Origin: Hydrogenophaga sp.
GTDB taxonomy: Bacteria > Pseudomonadota > Gammaproteobacteria > Burkholderiales > Burkholderiaceae_C
Assembly: GCA_011391495.1 (NCBI GenBank)
Contig: JAABQK010000011.1
Coordinates: 1 to 64,000, forward strand
Length of the DNA stretch: 64,000 nucleotides
Reading direction: 5' to 3'
The position numbers were made by a program, and so were the translations under genes. Below the pieces are notes generated by a model that saw only the letters and a program-made list of their open reading frames with translations, made no database searches and was not told the DNA's origin. Position 1 is the first letter of the stretch, and the number at the start of each line of letters is the position of its first letter. Below are positions 19,395-26,504 of the stretch, piece by piece.

Positions 19395-20792
19395 ATGAAA
19401 GCCGAACAGAACCAACGCATCACCCAGGTCGGCCCGGGCACGCCCGGTGGCGCTCTGCTGCGCCGCTACTGGCAACCCGTCGCCCTGCTCGACGAGTTCA
19501 ACCCAGAACTCGACCCTGCCATGGGTGTGCGCCCGGTGAAGGCGGTGCGCGTGCTGGGCCAGGATTTCGTGCTGTTCAAAGACGCACAGGGCGCCTATGG
19601 ACTGCTCGACCGCGACTGCCCGCACCGCGGTGCCGACCTCGCCTTCGGTCGCAACGAGGGGGATGGCCTGCGCTGCCCCTTCCACGGCTGGAAGTTCGAT
19701 GTGAGCGGCCAGTGCACGCAGACCCCGGGCGAGCCCCCGGGGAGCACGCTGTGCACGCGCATCCGCCAGCGCAGTTACCCGCTGCTGGAAAAGGCCGGCA
19801 CCCTGTTCGGCTGGTTCGGCCCCGAGGGCAGCACGCCACCACCCTTCCCGGCGCTGGACTGCTTCGAAGCGCCGGCCACACACAGCTTCGCCTTCAAGGG
19901 CCTGTGGCACTGCAACTGGCTGCAGGCCTTTGAGGTCGGCATCGACCCGGCGCACGCGTCCTACCTGCACCGCTTCTTCAACGACGCCTCGCTTGAAGGC
20001 AGCTACGGCAAGCAGTTCCGCGGAGCGAGCGCGGGCGAAGTAGGCGGCGAACGCTGGCCGATGACGAAAGTGATGCGCGAGTTTGACCAGCCCGACATCT
20101 CCTTCGAGGCCATGCCGTATGGCCTTCGCCTGACTGCGCTGCGCAAGATGACCGACGCGCTCACCCATGTGCGCATCACCAACGCGGTGTTTCCGCAGAC
20201 CTTCGTGATCCCGCTGTCCGAGACCATGACCATCACGCAGATGCATGTGCCAGTGGACGACACGCGCAACTACTGGTACGCCTTCTTCACCAGCTTCGCG
20301 GCGCCCGTGGACAAGGACACCATGCGCCAGCAGCGCCTGGCCGCGGTCACCCTGCCCGACTACATCCCGAAGTCCGGCCGGCACAACCACTGGGGCTTCA
20401 ACCCCGAAGAACAGCAGGGCCGCACCTACCTCGGCATGGGCGAGGACGACATCAACGTGCACGACCAGTGGGCCTGCGAGAGCATGGGCGCGATCCAGGA
20501 CCGCACCCGCGAACACCTGGGCACGACCGACAAAGTGATCATGGCGAACCGGCGCCTGCTGCTGCAGGCCATCGACACTGCCGAACAAGGCGGCACGCCG
20601 CCTGGCATCGCCGACCCGGACCTGCATCCGCGTATCCACGGTCCGGACACGGTGGACGGCATCGCACCTGCCGACACCTGGCAGACCTGGTGGCAGCACG
20701 CGGTGCGCGCCAAACGCGAAGGCGCTGCCTGGAAAAATCCGGGCCTGAAGCGGGCAGAAACCGCCGCGAACGAGAGCACCCTCGCGCCATGA
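19395..20792 (+). CDS. Rieske non-haem iron oxygenase, alpha subunit
   Basis: A 465-aa ring-hydroxylating/O-demethylating type oxygenase. The Rieske [2Fe-2S] ligands are Cys75-His77 (CPHRGAD) and Cys94-His97 (CPFHGWK). The mononuclear iron site is Asp184-x2-His187-x4-His192 (GIDPAHASYLH). Its length and lack of a beta-subunit gene suggest a homo-oligomeric phthalate dioxygenase/vanillate demethylase-like enzyme. Electrons could come from the ferredoxin two genes downstream, but no reductase gene is adjacent. It ends in ATGA, overlapping the GS-like gene by 4 bases. The substrate is unknown. Confidence 0.9.
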   Translation: MKAEQNQRITQVGPGTPGGALLRRYWQPVALLDEFNPELDPAMGVRPVKAVRVLGQDFVLFKDAQGAYGLLDRDCPHRGADLAFGRNEGDGLRCPFHGWKFDVSGQCTQTPGEPPGSTLCTRIRQRSYPLLEKAGTLFGWFGPEGSTPPPFPALDCFEAPATHSFAFKGLWHCNWLQAFEVGIDPAHASYLHRFFNDASLEGSYGKQFRGASAGEVGGERWPMTKVMREFDQPDISFEAMPYGLRLTALRKMTDALTHVRITNAVFPQTFVIPLSETMTITQMHVPVDDTRNYWYAFFTSFAAPVDKDTMRQQRLAAVTLPDYIPKSGRHNHWGFNPEEQQGRTYLGMGEDDINVHDQWACESMGAIQDRTREHLGTTDKVIMANRRLLLQAIDTAEQGGTPPGIADPDLHPRIHGPDTVDGIAPADTWQTWWQHAVRAKREGAAWKNPGLKRAETAANESTLAP

Positions 20793-22267
20793 CGCATTTC
20801 GCCGAGCGCTGCGATCAGCACGACGCCACCCGGGAAGCCGCCTGCCTGCAAGCCGCCCGGCACATCGAAGCCAGCGGCATCGAGCGCGTGCGCCTGGGCT
20901 GGTGCGATGCGCACGGCATGCTGCGCGGCAAGACCCTGATGGCGCACGCCGCCATCCAGGCGCTGCGCAACGGCGTGGGCATGGTCGGCACGCTGATGCT
21001 CAAAGACTCAGCCGACCGCACCGCCTGGAAAGTGTTCGAGCCCGGCGGCGCACACGACCTGCCCGGCTTTGCCAACGCCGCCAACCTGATGCTGCTGCCC
21101 GATCCCGCCAGCTTCACCCCCCTGCCCTGGCAGGCGAACACCGGCTGGCTGCGCTGCCAGCCCTGGTTTGCCGACGGCACGCCGGTTCCGCTGGACACCC
21201 GGCGCGTGCTGCAACAGGCACTGGCCCGCCTGGCCGACGCCGGCTACGGACTGAAGACCGGGCTGGAGGTCGAGTTCCACATCTACCGCATCACCGACAC
21301 CGCACCGCAGCTCGACCCGGAACTCGCGTCCTGGCCCGGCCTGCCGCCCATGGTGGAGATGATCCACCCCGGCTACAACCTGCAGGCCGAGGCCATGATC
21401 GACATGGCCGACGAACCGCTGGCCATCGTCATGCGCACGGCGCGGGCGCTGGGTCTGCCGCTGCAGTCGCTGGAGATCGAGCTCGGCCCGAGCCAGGTCG
21501 AAGCCGTGTTCGATGCCACTGACGCGCTCACCGCGGCCGACCAGATGGTGCTGTTCCGCAACGGCGTGCGCCAGGCGCTGCGCCGCGCTGGCTACCACGC
21601 CAGCTTCATGTGCCGTCCGCCATTCCCCAACATCATGTCCAGCGGCTGGCACCTGCACCAGTCGCTGGTGGACCTGACCACCGGTCGCAACGCCTGCGTG
21701 CGCGAGACACCCGCCCCCGGCAGCACCCCCGTCGACGCCGCGCACACGCTGTCCGACGCCGGTACCCATTGGCTCGCCGGCCTGCTCGCTCATGCCAGAG
21801 GCATGACGGCGCTGTGCACGCCGACCATCAACGGTTTTGCCCGCTTCCGGCCCCATGCGCTGGCGCCCCAGTCGGTCATCTGGGGCCAGGACAACCGCGG
21901 CGCCATGCTGCGCGTGGTCGGCGGCGCAGGTGACCGGGCCACTCGCATCGAGAACCGTGTCGGCGAACCGGCCGCCAACCCTTATCTCTATATGGCCGCG
22001 CAGATTCACGCTGGACTTGACGGGCTGGCGCGCGGCCTGCTGCCGCCACCCGCCTGTGAGGCGCCCTACGCCGAAGGCAGCGAAAAAATCCCGACCCAGC
22101 TGAGCGATGCCTTGTCCGCCCTGAGAGAGGACGCGGCGCTCAATGCAGGGCTGGGCGAAGACTTCGTGCGCTACTTCTGCCGCATCAAGCAGCAGGAGAT
22201 CGATCGCCATGCACAGGCCGAAGACAAGACCGATTTCGAACGACGCGAATACTTCAGCCGCATCTGA
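20789..22267 (+). CDS. Glutamine-synthetase-family ligase (gamma-glutamylation type)
   Basis: A 492-aa GS-fold protein. It shows the beta-grasp N-domain (SGIERVRLGWCDAHGMLRGKT), the metal-site GLEVEFHIY, the ammonia/metal region SSGWHLHQSL and the C-terminal TRIENRVGEPAANPYLYMAA. Adenylylation and housekeeping GlnA features are not obvious. Proteins of this class next to oxygenases (as in aniline or isopropylamine catabolism) glutamylate amines before oxidation, which is the inferred role here. Translation is coupled to the Rieske gene by the ATGA overlap. Confidence 0.85.
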   Translation: MTHFAERCDQHDATREAACLQAARHIEASGIERVRLGWCDAHGMLRGKTLMAHAAIQALRNGVGMVGTLMLKDSADRTAWKVFEPGGAHDLPGFANAANLMLLPDPASFTPLPWQANTGWLRCQPWFADGTPVPLDTRRVLQQALARLADAGYGLKTGLEVEFHIYRITDTAPQLDPELASWPGLPPMVEMIHPGYNLQAEAMIDMADEPLAIVMRTARALGLPLQSLEIELGPSQVEAVFDATDALTAADQMVLFRNGVRQALRRAGYHASFMCRPPFPNIMSSGWHLHQSLVDLTTGRNACVRETPAPGSTPVDAAHTLSDAGTHWLAGLLAHARGMTALCTPTINGFARFRPHALAPQSVIWGQDNRGAMLRVVGGAGDRATRIENRVGEPAANPYLYMAAQIHAGLDGLARGLLPPPACEAPYAEGSEKIPTQLSDALSALREDAALNAGLGEDFVRYFCRIKQQEIDRHAQAEDKTDFERREYFSRI

Positions 22268-22287
22268 ACCTGCTGGCCATCCTCACC

Positions 22288-22611
22288 ATGATCAAGATCC
22301 GATTCATCGCTGCCGACCAGTCGGTGCAAGACATCCAGGCCGCACCCGGCCAGAGCCTCATGAAAGCCGCCGTGGACGCCAACGTCACAGGCATCGAGGC
22401 CGACTGCGGCGGAACCCTCACCTGCGCCACCTGCCATGTGATGGTGGACGCCCCGTGGGCTGGCCGGCTGCCGCCGCCTGTGGCCGACGAGCGCGACATG
22501 CTGGACTTTGCCGCCAGCCCGGTGGAACCCGGTAGCCGCCTGAGCTGCCAGATTGCGCTCACGCCCGAGCTCGATGGCCTCGTCGTGCGACTGCCCGCGT
22601 CGCAGCACTGA
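22288..22611 (+). CDS. [2Fe-2S] ferredoxin, adrenodoxin/plant-like
   Basis: A 107-aa soluble electron carrier. Cluster ligands are in ADCGGTLTCATCHV (Cys-x5-Cys-x2-Cys), and the fourth Cys is in RLSCQIAL near residue 90. The DERDMLDFA segment is the usual acidic helix. It lies 20 bp after the GS-like gene and is the probable electron donor to the Rieske oxygenase of this cluster. Confidence 0.9.
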   Translation: MIKIRFIAADQSVQDIQAAPGQSLMKAAVDANVTGIEADCGGTLTCATCHVMVDAPWAGRLPPPVADERDMLDFAASPVEPGSRLSCQIALTPELDGLVVRLPASQH

Positions 22612-22683
22612 CCGTGTCGGACGGGGCGCACGACCCACGCCATCCCTATACTGACACTCCACCCCAACTGCCGAGAGCACGCC

Positions 22684-23379
22684 ATGAGCTACGTCTTCCC
22701 GCCACCCCCTGTCGTTTCCGTGCCTGTGGTGGGCCGCGCCGAACGCTTCCCGGTACACCGCATCTATTGCGTGGGCCGCAACTACGAAGAGCACGCGAAG
22801 GAAATGGGTTTCACCGGCCGTGAACCGCCCTTCTTCTTTCTCAAACCGGCCGACACCATCGTGGTGGCCGACGCCAGCCAGACAGCGGTCATCCCCTACC
22901 CCAGCCTCACGGCCAACCTGCACCATGAAATTGAACTCGTGGTCGCCATCGGCAAGGGAGGGCGCAACATCCGCGCCGAAGACGCAGGGCAGCACATCTT
23001 CGGCTATGCCGTCGGCCTGGACATGACGCGGCGCGACCTGCAGACCGAGATGAAGAAGCAGGGGCGTCCGTGGTGCATCGGGAAAGCCTACGACCAGTCC
23101 GCCCCCATCGGCCCCATCACACCCGCCACTGATGCCGGCGACATCCACAACGCCACCATCTGGGTACAGGTCAATGGCAGCGACCGCCAGCGCAGCCAGG
23201 TCAGCAAGCTCATCTGGAACGTGGCCGAGACGATCGAGCACCTCTCGACCGCCTGGGAACTGCAGCCTGGCGACCTGATCTACACCGGCACCCCGGAGGG
23301 CGTGGCCGCCGTGGTGCGCGGCGACACCATGACCGGCGGCGTCGAGGGTCTGACCGGCATCAGCGTCCAGGTCGCCTGA
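22684..23379 (+). CDS. Fumarylacetoacetate hydrolase family protein
   Basis: A 231-aa FAH-fold protein. The N-terminal IYCVGRNYEEHAKEMG, KPADTIV, the metal ligand pair in HHEIELVVAIGKGG and the Asp in YAVGLDMTRRDLQ match single-domain FAH proteins such as acylpyruvate hydrolases and 2-keto-4-pentenoate-type enzymes. These cleave or decarboxylate beta-diketo acids at the end of ring-cleavage pathways. In this cluster it could act on the oxidised, opened product. The exact substrate cannot be read from sequence. Confidence 0.88.
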   Translation: MSYVFPPPPVVSVPVVGRAERFPVHRIYCVGRNYEEHAKEMGFTGREPPFFFLKPADTIVVADASQTAVIPYPSLTANLHHEIELVVAIGKGGRNIRAEDAGQHIFGYAVGLDMTRRDLQTEMKKQGRPWCIGKAYDQSAPIGPITPATDAGDIHNATIWVQVNGSDRQRSQVSKLIWNVAETIEHLSTAWELQPGDLIYTGTPEGVAAVVRGDTMTGGVEGLTGISVQVA

Positions 23380-23517
23380 CCCGGGTGGTCCATGCCCATT
23401 CCGAACGACCCGCGCTGCGGGTTTGACCTCTGACGCCAAAGGCCAGAGAACCTTTACCCTCGACGGGTCTTCAGCCTTCGGCAACTCTTACCCCGATACC
23501 ACTCAGGAGAACATTCC

Positions 23518-24570
23518 ATGATCCAGCGCAGAACCCTGCTCCAGTCCGGTGCCGCCGTCGCCTTCGGGGTACCCGCCCTCGTCGGCTTTGCCCAGCAAAG
23601 CGTCACGCTCAAGTTCCACACCTTCATGTCGCCACAGTCCAATGTGTGGGTCAACATGCACAAGGCCTGGATGGACAAGGTCACCAAGGACTCGGACGGC
23701 CGCATCAAGTTCGAGGCATATCCCGCGATGCAGCTGGGCGGCTCGCCGGTGCAGTTGTTCGACCAGGCCAAGGACGGCGTGGTGGACATCGTCTGGACCC
23801 TGCCCGGCAACACCCCGGGGCGCTTCCCGCGCATCGAGGCCTTCGAACTGCCATTCATGATGAACAACGCGGAGGCCACGTCCAGAGCCTTCTGGGAATA
23901 CGTGCAGACCGTTGCCAAGGACGAATTCAGGGATGTGCAGCCGATCGCCTTGCAGGTGCACGGTCCGGGCATGTTCCACATGCGCAACAAGCAAATCCGC
24001 ACGGCCGATGACCTGCGCGGCTCCAAGGTGCGCGGCCCCACCAGGCAGATCACGAAAATGCTCGGCTACCTGGGCGCCACGCCCGTGGGCATGCCGCTGC
24101 CACAGATCACCGACTCGCTCTCCAAGGGCGTGATCGACGGCTGCGTGATACCGTGGGAAGTGGTGCCTTCCGTCAAGGTGCAGGAGCTGGCCAAGTTCCA
24201 CAGCGAGTTCGATCCCGCAGGTGGCGCGCTCTACACCACCACGTTCATCATGGCGATGAACAAGACGAAGTACGCCTCCTTGCCGCCGGACCTCAAAGCC
24301 GTCATCGACAAGAACTCCGGCATGGAGACCTCGGCTTGGCTAGGCAAGGTGCAGCAACAGGGCGACGTGGCCGGTCGTGAGTCGGCCGTCAAGCTCGGCA
24401 ACACCATCTACACCATCCCCGCGGCCGAAGCACAGGAATTCAAGCGCAAGGCCCGCCTGGTGGAAGTCGAGTGGATGCAGGACATGGACAAGCGCGGCTT
24501 CAACGGCAAACAGTTGCTCGACACCGCCAAGGCCCTGATCGCCAAACACGGCAAAGCCACCAAGGCCTGA
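23518..24570 (+). CDS. TRAP transporter solute-binding protein, DctP family
   Basis: A 350-aa periplasmic binding protein. The N-terminus RRTLLQSGAAVAFG is a Tat-like signal. The family features are KFHTFMSPQSNVW, PAMQLGGSP, the conserved RGPTRQITKMLGYLGATPVGMPL substrate-Arg region and DGCVIPWEVVP. TRAP transporters carry carboxylates with a Na gradient. No DctQ/DctM membrane genes are in the window, so the membrane partner is encoded elsewhere. It follows the FAH gene by 138 bp, and AGGAGAACATTCC precedes the ATG. A weak stem (23409-23423) in the gap suggests possible separate transcription. Confidence 0.88.
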   Translation: MIQRRTLLQSGAAVAFGVPALVGFAQQSVTLKFHTFMSPQSNVWVNMHKAWMDKVTKDSDGRIKFEAYPAMQLGGSPVQLFDQAKDGVVDIVWTLPGNTPGRFPRIEAFELPFMMNNAEATSRAFWEYVQTVAKDEFRDVQPIALQVHGPGMFHMRNKQIRTADDLRGSKVRGPTRQITKMLGYLGATPVGMPLPQITDSLSKGVIDGCVIPWEVVPSVKVQELAKFHSEFDPAGGALYTTTFIMAMNKTKYASLPPDLKAVIDKNSGMETSAWLGKVQQQGDVAGRESAVKLGNTIYTIPAAEAQEFKRKARLVEVEWMQDMDKRGFNGKQLLDTAKALIAKHGKATKA

Positions 24571-24607
24571 TGCCGCCTCCTGCCGTTGGGCGCCATGTGC
24601 CCGACGG

Positions 24608-24641
24608 ATGCAAAAGGGCTCCGCAAGGAGCCCTTTTGCAT
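24608..24641. terminator. Intrinsic terminator after the dctP-like gene
   Basis: A perfect 15-bp inverted repeat (24608-24622, 24627-24641) with a GCAA tetraloop and T-rich arms ends the catabolic cluster, 21 bp before the NUDIX gene. Confidence 0.82.
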
Positions 24642-24661
24642 TTCCCCCTACACTTTGTGGC

Positions 24662-25216
24662 ATGCACCGCAGCCCCATCAAACACTGCAGAGAATGCGGC
24701 ACCGCCGTCAGCTACCGGATCCCGGATGACGGTGACACCAAGCCCCGTGCCGTCTGCCCCGCATGCGCCACGATCCACTACGAAAATCCGCTCAATGTGG
24801 TGGGCACCGTGCCTGTGTGGGGCACTTCGGGTGAATACGTGCTGCTGTGCAAGCGCAACATCGAGCCACGGCGCGGCAAATGGACCCTCCCCGCCGGCTT
24901 CATGGAACTGGATGAAACGACGGCTCAGGGTGCGGCCCGCGAAACCGACGAAGAAGCCGGCGCGCAATTCGAACTGGGCGACATCTTCACCCTGATGAAT
25001 GTGGCGCGCGTAGGGCAAGTCCACCTGTACTACCGCGCCCGGCTGCTGAGCGACAGGTTCAACCCGGGCCCTGAAACCATCGAAGCGCGCTTGTTCACAG
25101 AAACGGAAATTCCCTGGGAAGAGATCGCGTTCCGCACCGTCAGGGAAACACTGGAACACTACTTTGCCGACCGCCGCAACGGCCATTTCGGATTTCACGC
25201 CTTCGACATCGCCTGA
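24662..25216 (+). CDS. NUDIX hydrolase with N-terminal zinc ribbon
   Basis: A 184-aa protein. Two Cys pairs near the N-terminus (HCRECG and VCPAC) form a zinc ribbon typical of NudC-like and related NUDIX proteins. The Nudix box is GFMELDETTAQGAARETDEE followed by AG, matching Gx5Ex7REUxEExGU. It hydrolyses a nucleoside diphosphate linked to another group; NAD(H)/ADP-ribose-type substrates are common for this architecture. ATG 24662 gives the family's standard start and lies 21 bp after the terminator, so a local promoter is expected. Confidence 0.88.
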   Translation: MHRSPIKHCRECGTAVSYRIPDDGDTKPRAVCPACATIHYENPLNVVGTVPVWGTSGEYVLLCKRNIEPRRGKWTLPAGFMELDETTAQGAARETDEEAGAQFELGDIFTLMNVARVGQVHLYYRARLLSDRFNPGPETIEARLFTETEIPWEEIAFRTVRETLEHYFADRRNGHFGFHAFDIA

Positions 25217-25324
25217 GGCGGAGGGCGTTCCGGACTGGGGCGCGCCGAGCCAACCCCCCGCTGGCCCGGTGCGGGCAACCCCTCACAACAAATGTGAAAC
25301 GGTACCGCAAAACCCAGAAACACG

Positions 25325-25357
25325 AACGGGTTACAGACTTTTGATCTGTAACCCGTT
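25325..25357 (-). terminator. Perfect 13-bp dyad downstream of tRNA-Pro
   Basis: The inverted repeat 25325-25337 and 25345-25357 with a 7-base loop lies just 3' of the tRNA on the minus strand. Position favours a tRNA terminator, though the following T-run is short and interrupted. Confidence 0.5.
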
Positions 25358-25365
25358 GATATAAA

Positions 25366-25442
25366 TGGTCGGCGTGGCGGGATTCGAACTCGCGACCCCT
25401 TGCACCCCATGCAAGTGCGCTACCAGGCTGCGCTACACGCCG
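25366..25442 (-). tRNA. tRNA-Pro (GGG anticodon)
   Basis: A 77-nt cloverleaf read on the minus strand. The acceptor stem is CGGCGTG paired with CACGCCG, the D-stem GCGC/GCGC, the anticodon stem CTTGC/GCAAG with loop ATGGGGT (anticodon GGG), and the T-arm has GTTCGAATC. The 3' CCA is encoded (25366-25368). It reads proline CCC codons. It lies after merR in the thrS-ihfA block, a common Burkholderiales arrangement. Confidence 0.95.
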
Positions 25443-25477
25443 ACAAGCCTCGCATTATAGCCGGCGAAACTGGCCTT

Positions 25478-25945
25478 TCAGGCCGAATGCAGCAGAAGCT
25501 CGCGAATTTCCAGCAACTCACGGCGCACGTCACTGAAAATCCTCGTCGCACCATTGATGGCCGATCCCGGTGGCGTTGCCATGGGCTTGACAACTTCGGG
25601 TGAGGTTGACGGGTCGCCAGCTTCGACAGCGGTCTCAATGACCTCAAACGCCTCATCTTCGTCATGGCGACGCTTGTCCCGGTCAGCCTGGACGAGTTCC
25701 TGCAGCTTGTTGCGCGCCCCACTGATGGTGAACCCCTGGTCATACAAAAGTTCACGGATACGACGGATCATCAGCACTTCATGATGCTGGTAATAGCGCC
25801 GGTTGCCGCGGCGTTTCATGGGGCGCAACTGGGTGAATTCCTGCTCCCAATACCGCAGCACATGGGGCTTGACGCCACAGAGCTCACCCACTTCACCGAT
25901 GGTGAAATAGCGCTTTGCAGGAATGGGAGGAAGTGCTTTTTCCAT
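25478..25945 (-). CDS. MerR-family transcriptional regulator
   Basis: A 155-aa protein whose MerR HTH (residues about 13-80: YFTIGEVGELCGVKPHVLRY, then WEQEF and NRRYYQHHEVLMIRRI) is followed by a charged, probably flexible region and a short helical C-terminus (RRELLEIRELLLHS). It has no cysteine metal site, so it is not a metal sensor of the classic kind. Its place directly after ihfA is conserved in betaproteobacteria. ATG 25945 is preferred over a TTG three codons upstream; neither has a strong Shine-Dalgarno. Confidence 0.88.
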   Translation of the reverse strand: MEKALPPIPAKRYFTIGEVGELCGVKPHVLRYWEQEFTQLRPMKRRGNRRYYQHHEVLMIRRIRELLYDQGFTISGARNKLQELVQADRDKRRHDEDEAFEVIETAVEAGDPSTSPEVVKPMATPPGSAINGATRIFSDVRRELLEIRELLLHSA

Positions 25946-26090
25946 GAAAATCAATACGGTACGAACCGAACCTTGAAATTTACTCTAACATGGATCAGCC
26001 TGCGCGCACGAGCTCAAAATTTCGTACATATTGTTGCAATCACCACGGTGGCCCTTGACCGAGGAACCGTGGGCACGCTAGGAAACGAAA

Positions 26091-26119
26091 AAAAACCCGA
26101 TGACCGAGCGTCACCGGGT
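26091..26119 (-). terminator. Intrinsic terminator after ihfA
   Basis: A 10-bp stem with one G-U pair (26095-26104, 26110-26119) is followed on the minus strand by eight Ts. It separates the ihfA end of the long translation operon from merR. Confidence 0.8.
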
Positions 26120-26151
26120 ATGCATCCAAACCGCCTACTGCGGCCGCAGCG

Positions 26152-26478
26152 TCAGGTGCCGACAACAGCCGTCTGAACCTGTTCTTTGAGCTTGGGGCTC
26201 GCATGAAAGGTGACCACCCGACGCTCCTCAATCGCCACCGGCTCTCCGGTGCGCGGGTTGCGGCCCGGACGTGGCGCCTTGGTGCGAATCTGAAAGTTGC
26301 CGAAGCCTGAAATCTTGACGTCTGTCCCCTCGACGAGGCTGTCCGTGATGAGGTCAAAGAAAGCATCGATCATGTCTTTGGACTCGCGCTTGTTCAGACC
26401 AATCTGGTCGAACAGCAACTCGGCCAGCTGTGCTTTGGTCAATGCCGGTGTTTCCAGACTTTCGACGGCGAGTTCCAT
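26152..26478 (-). CDS. ihfA: Integration host factor alpha subunit
   Basis: A 108-aa DNA-bending protein of the HU/IHF family. It shows LTKAQLAELLFDQIGLNKRE, ISGFGNFQIRTKAPRPGRNP with the intercalating Pro in the beta arm (RNPRTGEP), and the closing RRVVTFHASPKLK. It pairs with IhfB to bend DNA at promoters and in recombination. It lies 26 bp after pheT, the usual pheST-ihfA linkage. Confidence 0.96.
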   Translation of the reverse strand: MELAVESLETPALTKAQLAELLFDQIGLNKRESKDMIDAFFDLITDSLVEGTDVKISGFGNFQIRTKAPRPGRNPRTGEPVAIEERRVVTFHASPKLKEQVQTAVVGT

Positions 26479-26504
26479 GCGTTGATTCTCCAGGCTTGTT
26501 CTTG

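Noticed and set aside
25325-25442. tRNA-Pro plus adjacent perfect dyad as a phage or island attachment site
   Set aside because: No integrase, no direct repeat of the tRNA 3' end within the window and flanking genes are in conserved order; a tRNA terminator is simpler.
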